Origin: Desulfogranum mediterraneum DSM 13871
GTDB taxonomy: Bacteria > Desulfobacterota > Desulfobulbia > Desulfobulbales > Desulfobulbaceae
Assembly: GCF_000429965.1 (NCBI RefSeq)
Contig: NZ_AUCW01000022.1
Coordinates: forward strand, 1-64,000
Length of the DNA: 64,000 nt
Reading direction: 5' to 3'
Position numbers and translations under genes: made by a program. Positions within the stretch are counted from its first letter, which is position 1. The number at the start of each line of letters is the position of its first letter. This document shows, one piece after another, positions 15,881 to 24,000 of this stretch. The notes under the pieces were generated by a model. The model did not search any database. It had not been told where the DNA came from and saw only the letters and a program-made list of their open reading frames with translations.

Positions 15881-15910
15881 TTGACACAGACCGGCTAACT
15901 CTGCTAATTT
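15881..15910 (+). promoter_or_regulatory. Sigma-70-type promoter for tRNA-Gly
   Basis: TTGACA at 15881-15886 is a perfect -35 hexamer and TAATTT at 15905-15910 a fair -10, with an 18-bp spacer. The tRNA begins 26 bp after the -10. A T-rich tract precedes the -35. Confidence 0.7.
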
Positions 15911-15936
15911 GCCCGGCGTCAACAGCACACGACTGA

Positions 15937-16011
15937 GCGGGAATAACTCAGTGGTAGAGTGTAACCTTGCCAAGGTTGAAGTCGCGAGTTCGAATCTCGT
16001 TTCCCGCTCCA
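15937..16011 (+). tRNA. tRNA-Gly (GCC)
   Basis: The 75-nt sequence folds as a standard cloverleaf. The acceptor stem GCGGGAA pairs with TTCCCGC, the anticodon loop ttGCCaa places GCC at 15969-15971, and the T arm contains TTCGAAT. The 3' CCA is encoded. GCC reads the GGC and GGT glycine codons. Confidence 0.96.
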
Positions 16012-16023
16012 TCAAATATACTC

Positions 16024-16054
16024 AAGGTTCGGACCACCGTTCGAACCTTTTTTT
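16024..16054 (+). terminator. Intrinsic terminator after tRNA-Gly
   Basis: AAGGTTCG (16024-16031) pairs with CGAACCTT (16042-16049), followed directly by a seven-T run. It lies between the tRNA and rplM, only about 20 bp before the rplM start, with no room for a separate rplM promoter after it. It may therefore act as a partial terminator for rplM-rpsI. Confidence 0.85.
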
Positions 16055-16076
16055 GTTAATTCGCGGGGCGCAAATA

Positions 16077-16505
16077 ATGAAAACATATTATACGCCAGTA
16101 GATGAAATTTCCCGTCGCTGGTTTGTCGTCGATGCCGACGGAAAAGTTCTCGGTCGTATCGCTACAGAAATTGCCAATCACTTGCGTGGCAAACACAAGC
16201 CAACTTTTTGTAACTTTGAGGACAATGGTGATTTTGTTATCGTCATCAATGCCGATAAGATTCACCTGACCGGCAACAAGTGGGATGACAAGATGTACTA
16301 TCGTCACACCGGTTATGTGGGCGGAATCAAATCCATTACTGCCAAAAAGCTGCTTGAGAAGAAGCCTGAAGAGCTGATCCGCAACGCCGTTAAAGGCATG
16401 TTGCCCAAAAACAAGCTCGGCCGGGCCCAGTTCAAGAAGCTGAAGGTCTATACCGGAGCAGATCATCCTCATCAAGCACAACAGCCTGAAAATCTCGAGC
16501 TTTGA
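16077..16505 (+). CDS. rplM: 50S ribosomal protein L13
   Basis: L13 binds 23S rRNA early in large-subunit assembly. The 142-residue protein begins [27 protein letters not shown] and has the typical [20 protein letters not shown] and [13 protein letters not shown] segments. The frame is open upstream through the tRNA, but the start at 16077 matches the family N terminus. rpsI follows after 17 bases, the usual L13-S9 pair. A terminator hairpin sits immediately before the gene, so most transcription must read through from the tRNA promoter or start within the terminator region. Confidence 0.97.
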   Translation: MKTYYTPVDEISRRWFVVDADGKVLGRIATEIANHLRGKHKPTFCNFEDNGDFVIVINADKIHLTGNKWDDKMYYRHTGYVGGIKSITAKKLLEKKPEELIRNAVKGMLPKNKLGRAQFKKLKVYTGADHPHQAQQPENLEL

Positions 16506-16522
16506 TAACGGAGCATACCATT

Positions 16523-16915
16523 ATGTCGCAGGAAAAAACCTACGCCACCGGAAAACGTAAAAGAGCCGTTGCTCGCGTCTGGATCAGCCCTGGCAGTGGC
16601 AACATGGCCATCAACAAGATGTCTCTGCAAGATTACTTTGGCAACATCTATTTTGAGCCCAAAGTGGCCAAGCCCTTTGCTGTCACTGAGAGTATCGACA
16701 AGTTCGATATCCAGGCCACAGTGTGCGGTGGTGGTAAGTCTGCCCAGGTCGATGCCTTGGTTCATGGTATCGCCAGAGCCCTGCAGGAGCGGGATCCGGA
16801 CATGCGTCTGCCCCTGAAGAAAGCAGGCCTGCTGACTCGTGACCCACGAGCCAAGGAACGGAAGAAATACGGACAACGTGGAGCACGCGCCCGGTTCCAG
16901 TTCTCCAAGCGTTAA
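16523..16915 (+). CDS. rpsI: 30S ribosomal protein S9
   Basis: S9 is a small-subunit protein whose C-terminal tail reaches the P-site tRNA. The 130-residue protein starts MSQEKTYATGKRKRAVARVW and ends GARARFQFSKR, the conserved basic tail with terminal SKR. Start 16523 is used, seven codons inside the longest frame, because it matches the family. It is cotranscribed with rplM and followed by a strong intrinsic terminator. Confidence 0.97.
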   Translation: MSQEKTYATGKRKRAVARVWISPGSGNMAINKMSLQDYFGNIYFEPKVAKPFAVTESIDKFDIQATVCGGGKSAQVDALVHGIARALQERDPDMRLPLKKAGLLTRDPRAKERKKYGQRGARARFQFSKR

Positions 16916-16973
16916 ACGGTGTCAACGGCTGCCTCTGCAGCCGTCATCGTTCATTTGTTGGCTCAAATGTTCA

Positions 16974-17009
16974 GGGAGTAACGATTTCTTCGTTACTCCC
17001 TTTTTTTTT
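16974..17009 (+). terminator. Intrinsic terminator of rplM-rpsI
   Basis: An 11-bp perfect stem (gggagtaacga, 16974-16984, with tcgttactccc, 16990-17000) and a 5-nt loop are followed by nine T. It separates the ribosomal genes from argC. Confidence 0.95.
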
Positions 17010-17053
17010 GCCGGGTGGTTTGTCCAAACCTCTACCCTTACAGGAGCATTGTC

Positions 17054-18094
17054 ATGTTGAATGTCGGTATCGTTGGTGCCTCGGGATACACCGGGGTCGA
17101 GTTGGCCCGCATCCTTGCAGGTCACCCTGAAGTACGAATCACCGCCGCCACCTCCCGAAAATACGCCGGTCAACCCTTGAGTCAGGTCTTTCCCAACCTG
17201 CGCAAGCGGGTGGACCTGGTCTGCGAGAATCTCTCGGTGGAGCAGTTGATCGAGCGCGCCGACTTTTTCTTTACCGCCGTACCCCATAAGACGGCCATGG
17301 ATATCGTCCCCCAACTCCTTGCCGCCGGCAAGAAGGTGGTCGATCTCAGCGCCGACTACCGCATCCGCAGCGCCGCCACCTATGAGGCCTGGTACCAGGA
17401 ACACTCCAGCCCCCAACTGCTGACAGAGGCGGTCTACGGTCTGCCCGAGCTGAACCGCGAGCAGGTCACCGGCTGCAGGCTGACCGCCAACCCCGGCTGT
17501 TACCCCACCTCGGTTATCCTGGCCCTGGCGCCCCTGCTCCGCAACAGGCTGATCGCCCCGGAGACCCTGGTCATCGACTCCAAATCCGGCACCTCCGGGG
17601 CTGGACGGGCCGCCGCTGTGGGGACCCTCTACTGCGAGGTGGCCGATGGATTCCGCGCCTACAAGGTGGGCGGCAGCCATCGGCATATCCCGGAGATCGA
17701 GCAGGAGCTGTCCCTGTTGGCCGGAGAGGAGCTCACGGTTTCCTTCACCCCCCACCTGCTGCCCATCTCCCGGGGGATCCTCAGTACCATCTATGCTTCC
17801 CTGAAGACAACCGTGGAACAGGCCGAACTCCAGGAGCTCTATGCCGACACCTACCGGGACGAGCCCTTTGTCCGGGTGCTCCCCCAGGGCAGCTTCCCGG
17901 CCACCCAGCATGTGCGCGGCTCCAACTGCTGTGACCTTGGCGTCCAGATCGATCAGCGCACCGGACGGGTCATCGTCCTCTCAGCCATCGATAACATCGT
18001 CAAGGGCGCCTCGGGTCAGGCTATCCAGAACATGAACCTGATGCAGGGGTTTCCAGAGACCACCGGCCTGATGCACGCGCCCTTCTTTCCCTGA
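17054..18094 (+). CDS. argC: N-acetyl-gamma-glutamyl-phosphate reductase
   Basis: ArgC reduces N-acetyl-glutamyl phosphate to the semialdehyde with NADPH in arginine synthesis. The 346-residue protein starts at 17054, preceded by CAGGAG at seven bases, and opens with the nucleotide-binding [17 protein letters not shown]. The catalytic cysteine lies in NPGCYPTS, followed by KSGTSGAGR, both diagnostic. The stop overlaps the start of truA by one base (TGATG), so the two are coupled. No other arginine genes are in the window. Confidence 0.97.
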   Translation: MLNVGIVGASGYTGVELARILAGHPEVRITAATSRKYAGQPLSQVFPNLRKRVDLVCENLSVEQLIERADFFFTAVPHKTAMDIVPQLLAAGKKVVDLSADYRIRSAATYEAWYQEHSSPQLLTEAVYGLPELNREQVTGCRLTANPGCYPTSVILALAPLLRNRLIAPETLVIDSKSGTSGAGRAAAVGTLYCEVADGFRAYKVGGSHRHIPEIEQELSLLAGEELTVSFTPHLLPISRGILSTIYASLKTTVEQAELQELYADTYRDEPFVRVLPQGSFPATQHVRGSNCCDLGVQIDQRTGRVIVLSAIDNIVKGASGQAIQNMNLMQGFPETTGLMHAPFFP

Positions 18095-18876
18095 TGTCCC
18101 GCCTTATCCGCCTACTGATCTCCTATGACGGCAGCGGCTATCACGGCTGGCAACGACAGCACAACGGCATCACCGTACAGGAGGTCGTGGAAGAGCAGCT
18201 TGCCGTTATCTGCCGACATCCGGTGGCTCTCCATGGTGCCGGTCGAACCGACGCCGGTGTCCATGCACTGGGAATGGTTGCCCACTTCCAGACCAGTACC
18301 TCCATCCCGGTGCAGGCCTTCAGCAGGGGGCTCAACTCCATGCTGCCCCGGGATATCCGCATCCTCGCCGCCCAGACAGAGCAGCCCGACTTCCACAGCC
18401 GTTTCAGCGCCCTGGGCAAGACCTACCGCTACGATTTTTTCTGCGGCGAGGTCCAGCTGCCGATGAGCAGAAAGTACTGCGCCCACTATCCCGGTGCGTT
18501 CGAGTCCGAACGCATCCAGCCTGCGATCGAGGCTCTCATCGGCAGCCATGATTTTGCCAGCTTTGAACGCAGCGGCTCCAGGGATCCCTCCCGAACCGGC
18601 GGCCGGGGTGCGGTCCGCACCCTCTACCAGCTCAGCTGTACGCCACAACTCGGCCGGCCCGAACACTGGTCCATCAGGGTGAGCGGCGACGGTTTTCTCC
18701 GCCAGATGGTTCGGATCATCGCCGGCACCCTGATCCAGATCGGCTGCAGCAGGCGTGAGCCCGACTCCATGGCTGCGGTCATCGCCGCCCGTGATCGTAC
18801 CGCCGCCGGGATGACCGCACCGGCCTGTGGGCTGTACCTGGAAAAAATCTATTACCACCACCTCTTTGACCACTAA
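18094..18876 (+). CDS. truA: tRNA pseudouridine(38-40) synthase
   Basis: TruA converts uridines 38, 39 and 40 of the tRNA anticodon arm to pseudouridine. The 260-residue protein has the N-terminal ISYDGSGYHGWQ, the catalytic GAGRTDAGVHALG with the nucleophilic Asp, and the C-terminal GDGFLRQMVRIIAGTLIQIG. Its ATG overlaps the argC stop. maf follows after 12 bases. Confidence 0.96.
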   Translation: MSRLIRLLISYDGSGYHGWQRQHNGITVQEVVEEQLAVICRHPVALHGAGRTDAGVHALGMVAHFQTSTSIPVQAFSRGLNSMLPRDIRILAAQTEQPDFHSRFSALGKTYRYDFFCGEVQLPMSRKYCAHYPGAFESERIQPAIEALIGSHDFASFERSGSRDPSRTGGRGAVRTLYQLSCTPQLGRPEHWSIRVSGDGFLRQMVRIIAGTLIQIGCSRREPDSMAAVIAARDRTAAGMTAPACGLYLEKIYYHHLFDH

Positions 18877-18888
18877 TCCCGGCCCACC

Positions 18889-19497
18889 ATGAGCGCACCC
18901 ATGTTTGAGCAGACCTGTCCCTTTATCCTGGCCTCCGCCTCTCCCCGCCGCAAGGCCTTTCTCCGGGATCTGGCCCTCAGCTTCACCACCCGCCCGGCGG
19001 TCATCGACGAGACGCCCCACCAGGGAGAAGCACCGGAGAGCTTTGCCCGCCGCATGGCCCGGGAAAAGGCCCAGGCCCTTGCCGCGAACCACCCGGAGAG
19101 CTGTATCATCGGCGCCGACACGGTGGTGACCCTGGAGCAACGGATCTTCGGCAAACCCGAGACCGCTGCAGAGGCCGTAACCATCCTCAAGACCCTGAGA
19201 AACCGTAGCCATGAGGTGATCACCGGAGTGGCACTTATCCAGCGTCAACGCCGGATAGAACACGTCTTCAGCGTCCGTACCCAGGTCTGTTTTGCCGATT
19301 TCCCGGATCAACTCCTCCGGGCCTACGTTGCCAGCGGCGACCCCATGGACAAGGCCGGGGCCTACGGCATCCAGACCATGGGCGGCCTGCTGGTCGAATC
19401 CATCCACGGCTCCTACTCCAATGTGGTGGGCCTGCCCATGTGCCAGCTGATCAGGGAGCTTGTTGACGCAGAGCTCCTGCTCCCCAAGCCCGAATGA
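18889..19497 (+). CDS. Maf-family nucleoside triphosphate pyrophosphatase
   Basis: Maf proteins hydrolyse non-canonical or methylated nucleoside triphosphates to monophosphates, protecting nucleic acids. The 202-residue protein has the signature ILASASPRRKAFLRDL, IIGADTVVTLEQRIFGKP and DKAGAYGIQTMGGLLVESIHGSYSNVVGLP. ADTVV and GAYGIQ hold the metal-binding and catalytic acidic residues. An in-frame ATG at 18901 could also serve as start. It ends the argC-truA-maf operon; a new promoter stands just downstream for the next gene. Confidence 0.94.
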   Translation: MSAPMFEQTCPFILASASPRRKAFLRDLALSFTTRPAVIDETPHQGEAPESFARRMAREKAQALAANHPESCIIGADTVVTLEQRIFGKPETAAEAVTILKTLRNRSHEVITGVALIQRQRRIEHVFSVRTQVCFADFPDQLLRAYVASGDPMDKAGAYGIQTMGGLLVESIHGSYSNVVGLPMCQLIRELVDAELLLPKPE

Positions 19498-19513
19498 GGC
19501 TGAAGATGTTCCC

Positions 19514-19541
19514 TTGACTTCAGAGTTCGGCATGCTATTCT
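19514..19541 (+). promoter_or_regulatory. Probable sigma-70 promoter for the sugar transferase gene
   Basis: TTGACT at 19514-19519 and TATTCT at 19536-19541 are separated by 16 bp. They lie just past the maf stop and 45 bp before the glycosyltransferase ATG. Confidence 0.6.
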
Positions 19542-19586
19542 ATTTGGAGACAGTCCATCTAAAGGATAACAAGAGAGGTTGGAGCC

Positions 19587-20975
19587 ATGCCGACATTCCT
19601 CAACAAATATTATCCTGTCCGCAAGATCCTCTTCTTCTTGGGAGAGAGTCTGCTCATCTTCACCACCTTTCTCTGCGTCACCCTCGCCGCCACAGGCTGG
19701 CGAATCTTTGTCCTTGATCTTCTCCAGGTCAGCATCCGGGCAACGGTGGTCACCATTATCTTTCAGATCACCCTCTACCTCTTTGACCTCTACGACCTGA
19801 AAAAAACGCCCGAAGCCACCGCTGACACCGCCGTTCGCATGGTCCAGTCCTTTGGTGTCGGTTGTGTCATTCTGGGTCTGATCTATTACCTCCTGCCCTC
19901 ACTGATCATCAGCACCAAGATCTTCTGGTGGGCCTATGTGATCGTCTGCGGGGTCCTGCTGGCCTGGCGCGCCCTCTACTATATCATCCTGAAAAACAAA
20001 TACTTCACCAAGGAGATTGTCATCGTTGGTACCGGCGAGATGGCTGCCAAGATCCACCAGGAGATGTGCGCTGACCAGGAATGCGGCTTTAACCTCCTGG
20101 CCTTTGTCCTCGGCAGCAGGCAACCAAGCTTCCAACTGGAGGGAATCCCCCTGCTCCCTGACCTGGCTGCCCTGGAGCAGCAGCAGTTCGCCCACCGGAT
20201 CAAACACATCGTGGTCGCCCTGGACAACCGCCGGGGGACCATGCCCATCCCTGAACTGCTCGAGCATAAACTCCAGCAGATGGGGATTGAAGACGGGATC
20301 GCCTTCTATGAGGGGCTCACCGGCAAGCTGCTGGTGGAAAATGTCAACCCGGCCTGGCTGATCTTCTCCGATGGCTTTGCCTGCGGCTGGTTGACCGCCC
20401 TGCTCAAACGGCTGATGGATATCACCATGGCCATCCTGGTCCTGGTCTGCTCCCTCCCGTTCTGCCTGCTTACCGCCCTCCTGATCAAACTGGAATCCCC
20501 GGGCCCCATATTTTATCGTCAGGAACGGGTCGGTCTGCGTGGCCGGAATTTCCAGGTCATCAAATTCCGCTCCATGCGCAACGATGCCGAAAAAAACGGT
20601 GCGGTCTGGGCCAGTAAAGATGACGCCCGGGTCACCAGGGTGGGCGGCTTTATCCGTAAGGTCCGTATCGATGAGATTCCCCAGATCTGGAATGTCATCA
20701 AGGGGGAGATGAGTTTTGTCGGTCCTCGCCCGGAACGTCCGGTCTTTGTCGAGCAGTTGCTTCGCTCCATACCCTACTATTCCCTCCGCCACTTTGCCAA
20801 ACCCGGACTGACCGGCTGGGCCCAGGTCTGCTACCCGTACGGCGCCTCAGAGCTCGATGCCCTGCGTAAACTGGAATATGACCTCTACTACATCAAAAAC
20901 CAATCCATCTTCCTGGACCTGCTGATCATCTTCAGAACCGTGAAAACCGTGCTCTTCCGGAAAGGATCCCGCTGA
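19587..20975 (+). CDS. Exopolysaccharide polyprenyl-phosphate sugar transferase (EpsB/PEP-CTERM type)
   Basis: A 462-residue inner-membrane enzyme that would move a sugar-1-phosphate onto undecaprenyl phosphate to begin a polysaccharide repeat unit. Four N-terminal hydrophobic helices (about 12-135) are followed by a Rossmann-like cytosolic part (IVIVGTGEMAAKIHQEM) and, after one membrane helix near 275-300, the bacterial sugar transferase domain: LESPGPIFYRQERVGLRGRNFQVIKFRSM, VRIDEIPQIWNVIKGEMSFVGPRPE, and PGLTGWAQV. The architecture matches the EpsB-like group tied to PEP-CTERM exopolysaccharide loci. No other polysaccharide genes follow; the giant PilZ/CRP-like protein does, which may link synthesis to cyclic di-GMP, an inference from position. 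Confidence 0.92.
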   Translation: MPTFLNKYYPVRKILFFLGESLLIFTTFLCVTLAATGWRIFVLDLLQVSIRATVVTIIFQITLYLFDLYDLKKTPEATADTAVRMVQSFGVGCVILGLIYYLLPSLIISTKIFWWAYVIVCGVLLAWRALYYIILKNKYFTKEIVIVGTGEMAAKIHQEMCADQECGFNLLAFVLGSRQPSFQLEGIPLLPDLAALEQQQFAHRIKHIVVALDNRRGTMPIPELLEHKLQQMGIEDGIAFYEGLTGKLLVENVNPAWLIFSDGFACGWLTALLKRLMDITMAILVLVCSLPFCLLTALLIKLESPGPIFYRQERVGLRGRNFQVIKFRSMRNDAEKNGAVWASKDDARVTRVGGFIRKVRIDEIPQIWNVIKGEMSFVGPRPERPVFVEQLLRSIPYYSLRHFAKPGLTGWAQVCYPYGASELDALRKLEYDLYYIKNQSIFLDLLIIFRTVKTVLFRKGSR

Positions 20976-21090
20976 GCCCTGACCGCTCCTCCCCCTATGC
21001 CTTGGGCATTGCTTGCTAAGCTGGAGGTATTATTGTATCCTCAGCACAATCTATTATCTCAATTGTCCAGCGACGATGGTGAGCGGAATC

Positions 21091-24000
21091 ATGCACAGTC
21101 CCCCTTCCAGGCCCCCTCAAGAGAGCAGTCAAGATCTGCTCGAATTTCCCCTGCGTATCTATACCGCGCTGCGGACCATGCGTCTCTATCCTCCGACCAA
21201 CCCCCAGGTCATCCGCACGGTGGATAGTGCCTACCAGGCATGCAAGAGGTTGCTCGATGCCCAGCCGGAAGAAGATCTCAGCCTGGCCCTGAGCGGAGAC
21301 ACCCTCCTGATAGCAGGCCAGCAGCTCGATGAAAAAGATCAGAACCGGCCGCAGATCAAAGGGCTGATCACCTTTCTCCTCCGCCTGAATATCCACAGCC
21401 TCACCTTTAAGCAGTCATTTTCCGGCCATCAATGCAGTCTGCTGATAGAGGTCCTGGCCCAACTCTTTGCCCAGCAGGAGATCAGCGTCAAACTCGCCGA
21501 GCTGTTGGCAGAAAAAGATATCCAGTCCGTCCATATCGATGAAAAGCGCTATGTGGCGGTCCACAAAGGCGAACAGGTTGTCCGTGACGACCAGGTCGGG
21601 AGCGGCCCCGGCATGCCGATCAACGATGAGGAGTTGAGCCAATATATTCTTGGCCACCCCATCCAGGCCGGCTCCCTTGGCCAGATCTCCTCCCATGAGC
21701 TGGAGCCCTTTCTCGAGCAACTCGCTGCGGTGAGCAAACACCATCAGGCTCCGGAGGAGCTCAACGCCACCCTGCTCAAGGCCTTGCAGGGCGGAGAGCA
21801 GGATGATGGCGGCGACCCCAGCCAGGCAAACCATGAGCTGCAGGCCTCTGCCACCTCCCTGGCAGGCCTGGACCCGACCCTGCTCAACCGGCTCCTGGCC
21901 GCCCTGCCGCCAAGCAGGCAGAGTGAGCAGGTGCTGAACACCACCCTGGAACAACTCTCCCCCCATCAGCTCAACCGCCTGGTTGGCCGACTGCTCAACC
22001 AACTCAACCAGGAACAGCAAGAAGGAGAGGGAGAGGAATCAGCAGCCACGGGGCCGGATAAGCGCTTCATCAAGCGTCTGCTCCACTCCAACCGGAGCAG
22101 GGAAATTAAACAATCCATTGCCCGCAACGCCGATGCCAGACAGCTCCTGGAGAACCCGGACACCACCCTGGCCCAGCTTCCGGCGCACCTGCTGGAGCGC
22201 CTCCGGGAGCCCCAGTGGTCCGCACCGGTGCTGGTCGAGGGGATCAGCCAGGCCATGGAGCCTGCTGCAGACGGCCAAGCCGTCGATCCTGCGGCAATCA
22301 ACCGGATGCTCAGCCACTATGAACAGCTCCTGGACCAGAATCAACAGCAGCAGGTGGCGGTCCAGGCAGGCGCCCAGCTGGCCCAGCTGGCCTCCGGCCA
22401 GGGGCTGGCCCTGGGCAATATCATGGCCCAGCGATTCAAGGGCCTCTTTGGCGAACAGCTCTACAGCCAGCTCATCTCCCAAGTCTCGGACGAGCTCCTG
22501 GATGAGACCATCGAGCACCTGGACAGCAAACAGCTCAACCGGATGGTGGCCATGCTCTCCGCCAACATCCCCCTGGCCGTCAACAGGGAGGGAGACCCGG
22601 ATTTCACCACCCTGGATGACGAGGCCCTGGCCAGGCTGACCAAGAGTTCCAAGGGCGACGAGGTCAGGCAGGCCATGACCCGGACCATGGATGCCAGACA
22701 GCTCCTCGAGAATCCGGATATCAGCCCTGAGGCGCTCCCCCCCCACCTCCGGGAGCGCCTCAGGGAGCCCCAGTGGTCCGCACCGGTGCTGGTCGAGGGG
22801 ATCAGCCAAGCCATGGAGCCTGCTACAGAGAGCGAAGCCGTCGATCCTGCGGCAATCAACCGGATGCTCAGCCACTATGAACAGCTCCTGGACCAGAATC
22901 AACAGCAGCAGGTGACGGTCCAGGCAGGCGCCCAGCTGGCCCAGCTGGCCCAGCTGGCCTCCGGCCAGGGGCTGGCCCTGGGCAATGTCCTGGCCCAGCG
23001 ATTCAAGGGCCTCTTTGGCGAGCAGCTCTACAGCCAGCTCATCTCCCAGGTCTCGGACGAGCTCCTGGATGAGACCATCGCACACCTGGACAGCAAACAG
23101 CTCAACCGGATGGTGGCCATGCTCTCCGCCAACATCCCCCTGGCCGTCAACAGGGAGGGAGACCCGAACCTCACCGCCCTGGATGACGAGGCCCTGGCCA
23201 GGCTGACCAAGAGCTCCAGGGGCAACGAGGTCAGGCAGGCCATGACCCGCACCATGGATGCCAGACAGCTCCTCGAGAATCCGGACACCAGCCCGGAGCG
23301 GCTCCCCCCCCACCTCCGGGAGCGACTCCGGGAGCCCCAGTGGTCCGCACCGGTGCTGGTCGAGGGGATCAGCCAGGCGGTTTCTCCGGATAGATCCGCT
23401 GACAGAGAACAACTCAACCGACTGCTGGCCAACTACGATCAACTCCTCAGCCCCAACGAGCAGGCGCAGGTTGCCCAACTGGCAGGCCTCCAGCTGGCTG
23501 ACCTGGAAGAAACCGAGCTGGGCCTGCTCCTGGTCCGGCGTTTCAAGGGAATCTTTGGCAAGCAGCTCTACAGCCAAATCATCGAGCACCTCAGCGATGC
23601 CCAGCTCGGTCAGCTGGGCCAACAGCTCCACCGCTTGGCCACCGGCCTGGAGGAGCTCCCTGCCGACCGGTCCAGTGAGGAGATCAGCGCGGCCTACAAC
23701 CGGCTCAAACAGACCGCACAACAGCAGAAGATGCGCGCTGTGGTGGACTTACATACAAAACATACCAGGCAACAGGAGCAGCAACGTCAAAAACGTGTCC
23801 AGGAGGGTATCCAGTCATTGCTGGCAGGTGAAGGCGAGGTCCTGGAGCAGGAAGAGCTCTGTCAGGCCATCCCGGAAACCATCAGCCGCCTCTTAGACGA
23901 CAAGGAGAGCCAATCGGCAGATAATCTTCTGATCCAACTGGCCATCACCCTGCAGTCCCCTTCCCGGCAACTCCGTCACAACGGGGCTGCAGCTCTGGCG

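Noticed and set aside
22132-23690. CRISPR-like or intergenic tandem array
   Set aside because: The repeats are long, in frame, contiguous and encode protein; no short direct repeats with unique spacers were found anywhere in the window.
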